Assembly: GCA_002254595.1 (NCBI GenBank)
Contig: NJEH01000029.1
Coordinates: forward strand, 1-8,639
From: Thermofilum sp. ex4484_15
GTDB taxonomy: Archaea; Thermoproteota; Thermoprotei; Thermofilales; EX4484-15
Length of the DNA stretch: 8,639 nucleotides
Reading direction: 5' to 3'
The translations under genes were made by a program, and so were the position numbers. The notes below the pieces were generated by a model. It did no database searches. It was given only the letters and a program-made list of their open reading frames with translations, and was not told where the DNA came from. Shown piece by piece: positions 6,552 through 8,639 of this stretch (within the stretch, counting starts at the first letter, position 1; each line of letters starts with the position of its first letter).

Positions 6552-7474
6552 AGCGCCCTAAAGTACTCCGTCCTTATCCTAGGGTTAAATATCTCATCCA
6601 TGGCGTAGGAGAATAGTATTAAGCCTAACTGTAAACCCACTATAGCCACGATGGGGGCTACCATGAAGTGAACGGTCCCCATAGAATATATAGCACCGGT
6701 AAACCTGTAAGCCATGAATAACATTACCCCCCAGTTAACGGTACTAAAGGGTATCACCCCTAGGAAGAATAAACCTACCATAGCGTAAACGGCATCAGCA
6801 GTGGACCAAATATAATTAATAGTGATATATGACATTATATTAGGGGTTATTTCCCTAAATACTATATATCGGGTCGGGAAGCCCAGTACCTTCGCCGCCT
6901 CTACGAAGGGAGCGGTCTTAAGTGAAAGCACCTGAGATCTAACCGATCTAGCTAAGCCGGCCCAACCCGTAACGCTAAGTACTAAGGCCATGGTAATTGG
7001 ATCGGTTACCTTGAAGTAAGTAGCTAATACTATGTATAGAGGTAGAGAAGGTATGTTTAACACTATATCGGTTATGAAGGAGAGGAAACTATCTAACTTA
7101 CCTCCTACGTAACCGGCTATTACCCCTATAGCTAAACCTATGAGTACTACGAAAAGGCCCCTCAGGAACGCTACCGAGAGGACTAGAGGGGCCCCGTTTA
7201 CTAGCATCGAAAGTATATCCCTACCTAAGTAATCGCAACCTAACGGGTGCTCTAAGGAAGGTGGCTTCCAAGCATCTAAGGGGTTGCCCACTAAGTTTAA
7301 AGGTCTGAATTTAGGGCCTAAAATAGCCATTAAGGCGTAAAGTACCAATATGATGAAACCTATCCTAGCTTTCTTGTTCTTCCAAACTATGAGTAACGGC
7401 TCATAAAGGTAATCGTAGAAGTACCAGGAAAGGGAAGCTTTAACCCTCCCCCTAACCGACTTAACCGTCCTCAC
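6545..7474 (-). CDS. dppC: Opp/Dpp-family ABC importer permease, DppC type
   Basis: One of two channel subunits of the importer, 309 residues. A cytoplasmic start of about 37 residues and a first helix (about 38-54) are followed by the OppC_N hallmark HPLGCDYLGRDILS (76-89). Five more helices lie roughly at 98-120, 128-152, 160-180, 222-242 and 268-290. The EAA loop that docks the ATPases is VEAAKVLGFPTRYIVFREI (191-209). The GTG start overlaps the dppB stop by four bases (GTGA), with GGGTGA at 7482-7487 as ribosome-binding site seven bases upstream. Its order between dppB and dppD is canonical. The binding-protein-dependent fold is certain; the substrate is not. Confidence 0.92.
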   Translation of the reverse strand: MRTVKSVRGRVKASLSWYFYDYLYEPLLIVWKNKKARIGFIILVLYALMAILGPKFRPLNLVGNPLDAWKPPSLEHPLGCDYLGRDILSMLVNGAPLVLSVAFLRGLFVVLIGLAIGVIAGYVGGKLDSFLSFITDIVLNIPSLPLYIVLATYFKVTDPITMALVLSVTGWAGLARSVRSQVLSLKTAPFVEAAKVLGFPTRYIVFREITPNIMSYITINYIWSTADAVYAMVGLFFLGVIPFSTVNWGVMLFMAYRFTGAIYSMGTVHFMVAPIVAIVGLQLGLILFSYAMDEIFNPRIRTEYFRALR

Positions 7475-8463
7475 TCCAATCTCACCCTAGGGTCTAACTT
7501 GGAGTAGAGTAGGTCGGCTAGGAAGGTACCGGTGACTACGGCTATAATTATTATCATAAAACAACCCTGCATTAAGGTATAGTCCCTAAGGCTTACCGCT
7601 TGGACAAGGTAATAACCTATTCCGGGGTAATTATATATGGTCTCTATAAATACCGATCCGCCGAATATCCAACCTATAGCTATCATAAACATGGTAAAGA
7701 GGGGCAGTATAGCGTTCTTACCTACGTAAGTAACCATTACCCTTCTAGTAGGTAGCCCCCTAGCTTCCGCTACCGTAACGTAATCCTCTCCTAATACCGA
7801 TATAGTACTCCCCCTCATCATTAAGGCCCAGAAGGCGAAATGCACTAGTACGTAACTCATGATAGGTAAAGTAGCATGCCATAGTACATCCTTAATGAAG
7901 GCAAAATTTAAACCGGGCTTAACCTCAGGCGAGTAAGCCCCGCCTATGGGGAATAACTTAAGGTAATAGCTAAATATCCAAAGTAAGGCTAAAGCTACTA
8001 TGTAATCCGGTACCCCTCTCCAACACATGAGGAAGGTGGTAAGTGCACCTTCGTAGGTTCTCCCCCTTTTATAGGCTAAGAACATCCCTAAGCCTACTCC
8101 TAATACAAATGATATTAGTAGGGCTATCGATAGGACGAAGGCCGTCCAAGGTAGGGCTTTAGTTAGGTAGTCGCTTATAGGCGCCCTATCTATCATGGAT
8201 TCGCCGAAGTTCCCGGTGAAGATATTCCTTAGGAAATCCAAGTACTGCTTCCATAAAGGTTCGGTAGGCATCACCCCAAATAGCGCTTTAGCTTGCGCTA
8301 CTATTTCCTCGTAGCTCATTTCGCCCCTATATTGTTGCACCATCATAGCTATGAAGGCGTCCATAGGGTTACCCGGCATTAGCCTTATGAGGAAGAATAG
8401 GAGCGATGCAGCGCTTAGAATGGTGAAGAACGCCGTTAGTAACCTCCTATAAATCCATCTCAT
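7471..8463 (-). CDS. dppB: Opp/Dpp-family ABC importer permease, DppB type
   Basis: Channel subunit paired with DppC, 330 residues, first gene of the operon. The N-terminal helix (about 7-27) leads into RLMPGNPMDAF (27-37), a typical DppB/OppB start. A periplasm-type loop follows with GNFGESMIDRAPISDYL (84-100). The remaining helices are at about 107-130, 146-168, 197-215, 253-275 and 300-320. The EAA loop is DYVTVAEARGLPTRRVM (227-243). IETIYNYPGIGYYLVQAV (273-290) and DLLYSKLDPRVR (317-328) are family signatures. The ATG at 8461-8463 has only a weak ribosome-binding site, as often seen for the first gene of an archaeal transcript with a short leader; a TATA-like box lies about 50 bases upstream. 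Confidence 0.93.
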   Translation of the reverse strand: MRWIYRRLLTAFFTILSAASLLFFLIRLMPGNPMDAFIAMMVQQYRGEMSYEEIVAQAKALFGVMPTEPLWKQYLDFLRNIFTGNFGESMIDRAPISDYLTKALPWTAFVLSIALLISFVLGVGLGMFLAYKRGRTYEGALTTFLMCWRGVPDYIVALALLWIFSYYLKLFPIGGAYSPEVKPGLNFAFIKDVLWHATLPIMSYVLVHFAFWALMMRGSTISVLGEDYVTVAEARGLPTRRVMVTYVGKNAILPLFTMFMIAIGWIFGGSVFIETIYNYPGIGYYLVQAVSLRDYTLMQGCFMIIIIAVVTGTFLADLLYSKLDPRVRLE

Positions 8464-8510
8464 GCTATTCCACTAAAAGGCAATTAGTCGATCAAAAAGA
8501 TTAATTTTTC

Positions 8511-8519
8511 CTTTATATC
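8511..8519 (-). promoter_or_regulatory. Likely TATA-box promoter of the dpp operon
   Basis: The minus strand reads GATATAAAG about 50 bases before the dppB ATG, followed by an AT-rich stretch (AAAAATTAATCTTTTT). A start site about 25 bases on would give a leader near 25 bases. Confidence 0.45.
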
Positions 8520-8533
8520 CCCTAAGGGTAAAC

Positions 8534-8543
8534 AGTTTAAACT
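8534..8543. repeat. 10-bp perfect palindrome between divergent promoters
   Basis: AGTTTAAACT is a perfect palindrome between the two divergent TATA-like boxes of the importer operon and the gene at the right edge. A related half (AGTTTATATT) recurs at 8561. The position would suit a shared regulator; a ten-base AT-rich palindrome can also arise by chance. Confidence 0.35.
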
Positions 8544-8562
8544 AGTAACGCCAAGTATAAAG

Positions 8563-8570
8563 TTTATATT
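8563..8570 (+). promoter_or_regulatory. Likely TATA-box promoter of the right-edge gene
   Basis: TTTATATT lies about 40 bases before ATG 8607. A start site about 25 bases downstream would leave a leader of about 15 bases, enough to include the GGTGA site at 8597-8601. Confidence 0.45.
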
Positions 8571-8606
8571 CCCTGAAAATTAGAAATAGTAACAACGGTG
8601 AATTAT

Positions 8607-8639
8607 ATGAGTAAACGAGTTCTATCATTAGTGGTAATT
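8607..8639 (+). CDS. Start of a probable solute-binding protein, cut by right edge
   Basis: Only eleven codons are inside the window: MSKRVLSLVVI. The ATG has GGTGA five bases upstream (8597-8601) and a TATA-like box at 8563-8570. Two positive residues followed by a hydrophobic run look like the start of a signal peptide. Placed head-to-head with the importer operon, which has no binding-protein gene of its own in view, it is most likely the extracytoplasmic solute-binding protein (SBP family 5). That identity is inferred from context only. Confidence 0.5.
   Translation, partial: MSKRVLSLVVI

Noticed and set aside
6210..6608. 132-codon plus-strand frame
   Set aside because: Antisense to dppD and the end of dppC; its composition mirrors the codons of dppD and no start signal is seen.
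1..8639. tRNA, rRNA, CRISPR array, insertion sequence or attachment site
   Set aside because: No cloverleaf with GTTCRA-type arm, no spaced repeats, no transposase motif and no paired terminal repeats were found on reading both strands.

Overview
The window looks like a piece of an archaeal chromosome, most likely from a thermophilic member of the Thermoproteota (Crenarchaeota). The signs are Shine-Dalgarno sequences matching the archaeal GGAGGTGA core, TTG and GTG starts beside ATG, AT-rich TATA-like boxes 45-70 bases before the first genes of operons, AGG/AGA as the usual arginine codons, many ATA and CTA/TTA codons, and a very common CTAG tetranucleotide. The exact lineage is inference; there is no rRNA or other marker gene.

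Left part (1-2935, minus strand): an ABC-2 type export operon. Reading right to left it has an intact ATPase (2204-2935), an intact six-helix permease (890-2203) and a second ABC ATPase (1-860) that is clearly broken. The broken gene keeps recognisable Walker A, signature, Walker B and H-loop segments, but they are split over several frames by about five single-base shifts and two in-frame stops. It runs off the left edge.

Middle (2936-3290): a non-coding divergent region with a 12-bp hairpin over the presumed exporter promoter, several TATA-like boxes, orphan ribosome-binding sites and traces of a short decayed frame. On the plus strand 3291-4337 encodes a divergent GH130-like (beta-mannoside phosphorylase/hydrolase type) carbohydrate enzyme.

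Right part (4344-8639): a compact minus-strand operon for an Opp/Dpp-family importer, in the order dppB, dppC, dppD, dppF, then a 62-residue two-helix membrane protein of unknown function. Genes overlap by 4 bases or have the stop codon inside the next ribosome-binding site. At the right edge a plus-strand gene begins with a signal-peptide-like N terminus; from its position it is probably the solute-binding protein of this importer.

Working model (inference): Opp/Dpp-type importers in thermophilic archaea often carry oligosaccharides rather than peptides. With a GH130-like enzyme next door, this locus may import and break down a manno- or other beta-linked oligosaccharide. No mobile element, CRISPR array, tRNA or rRNA was seen.
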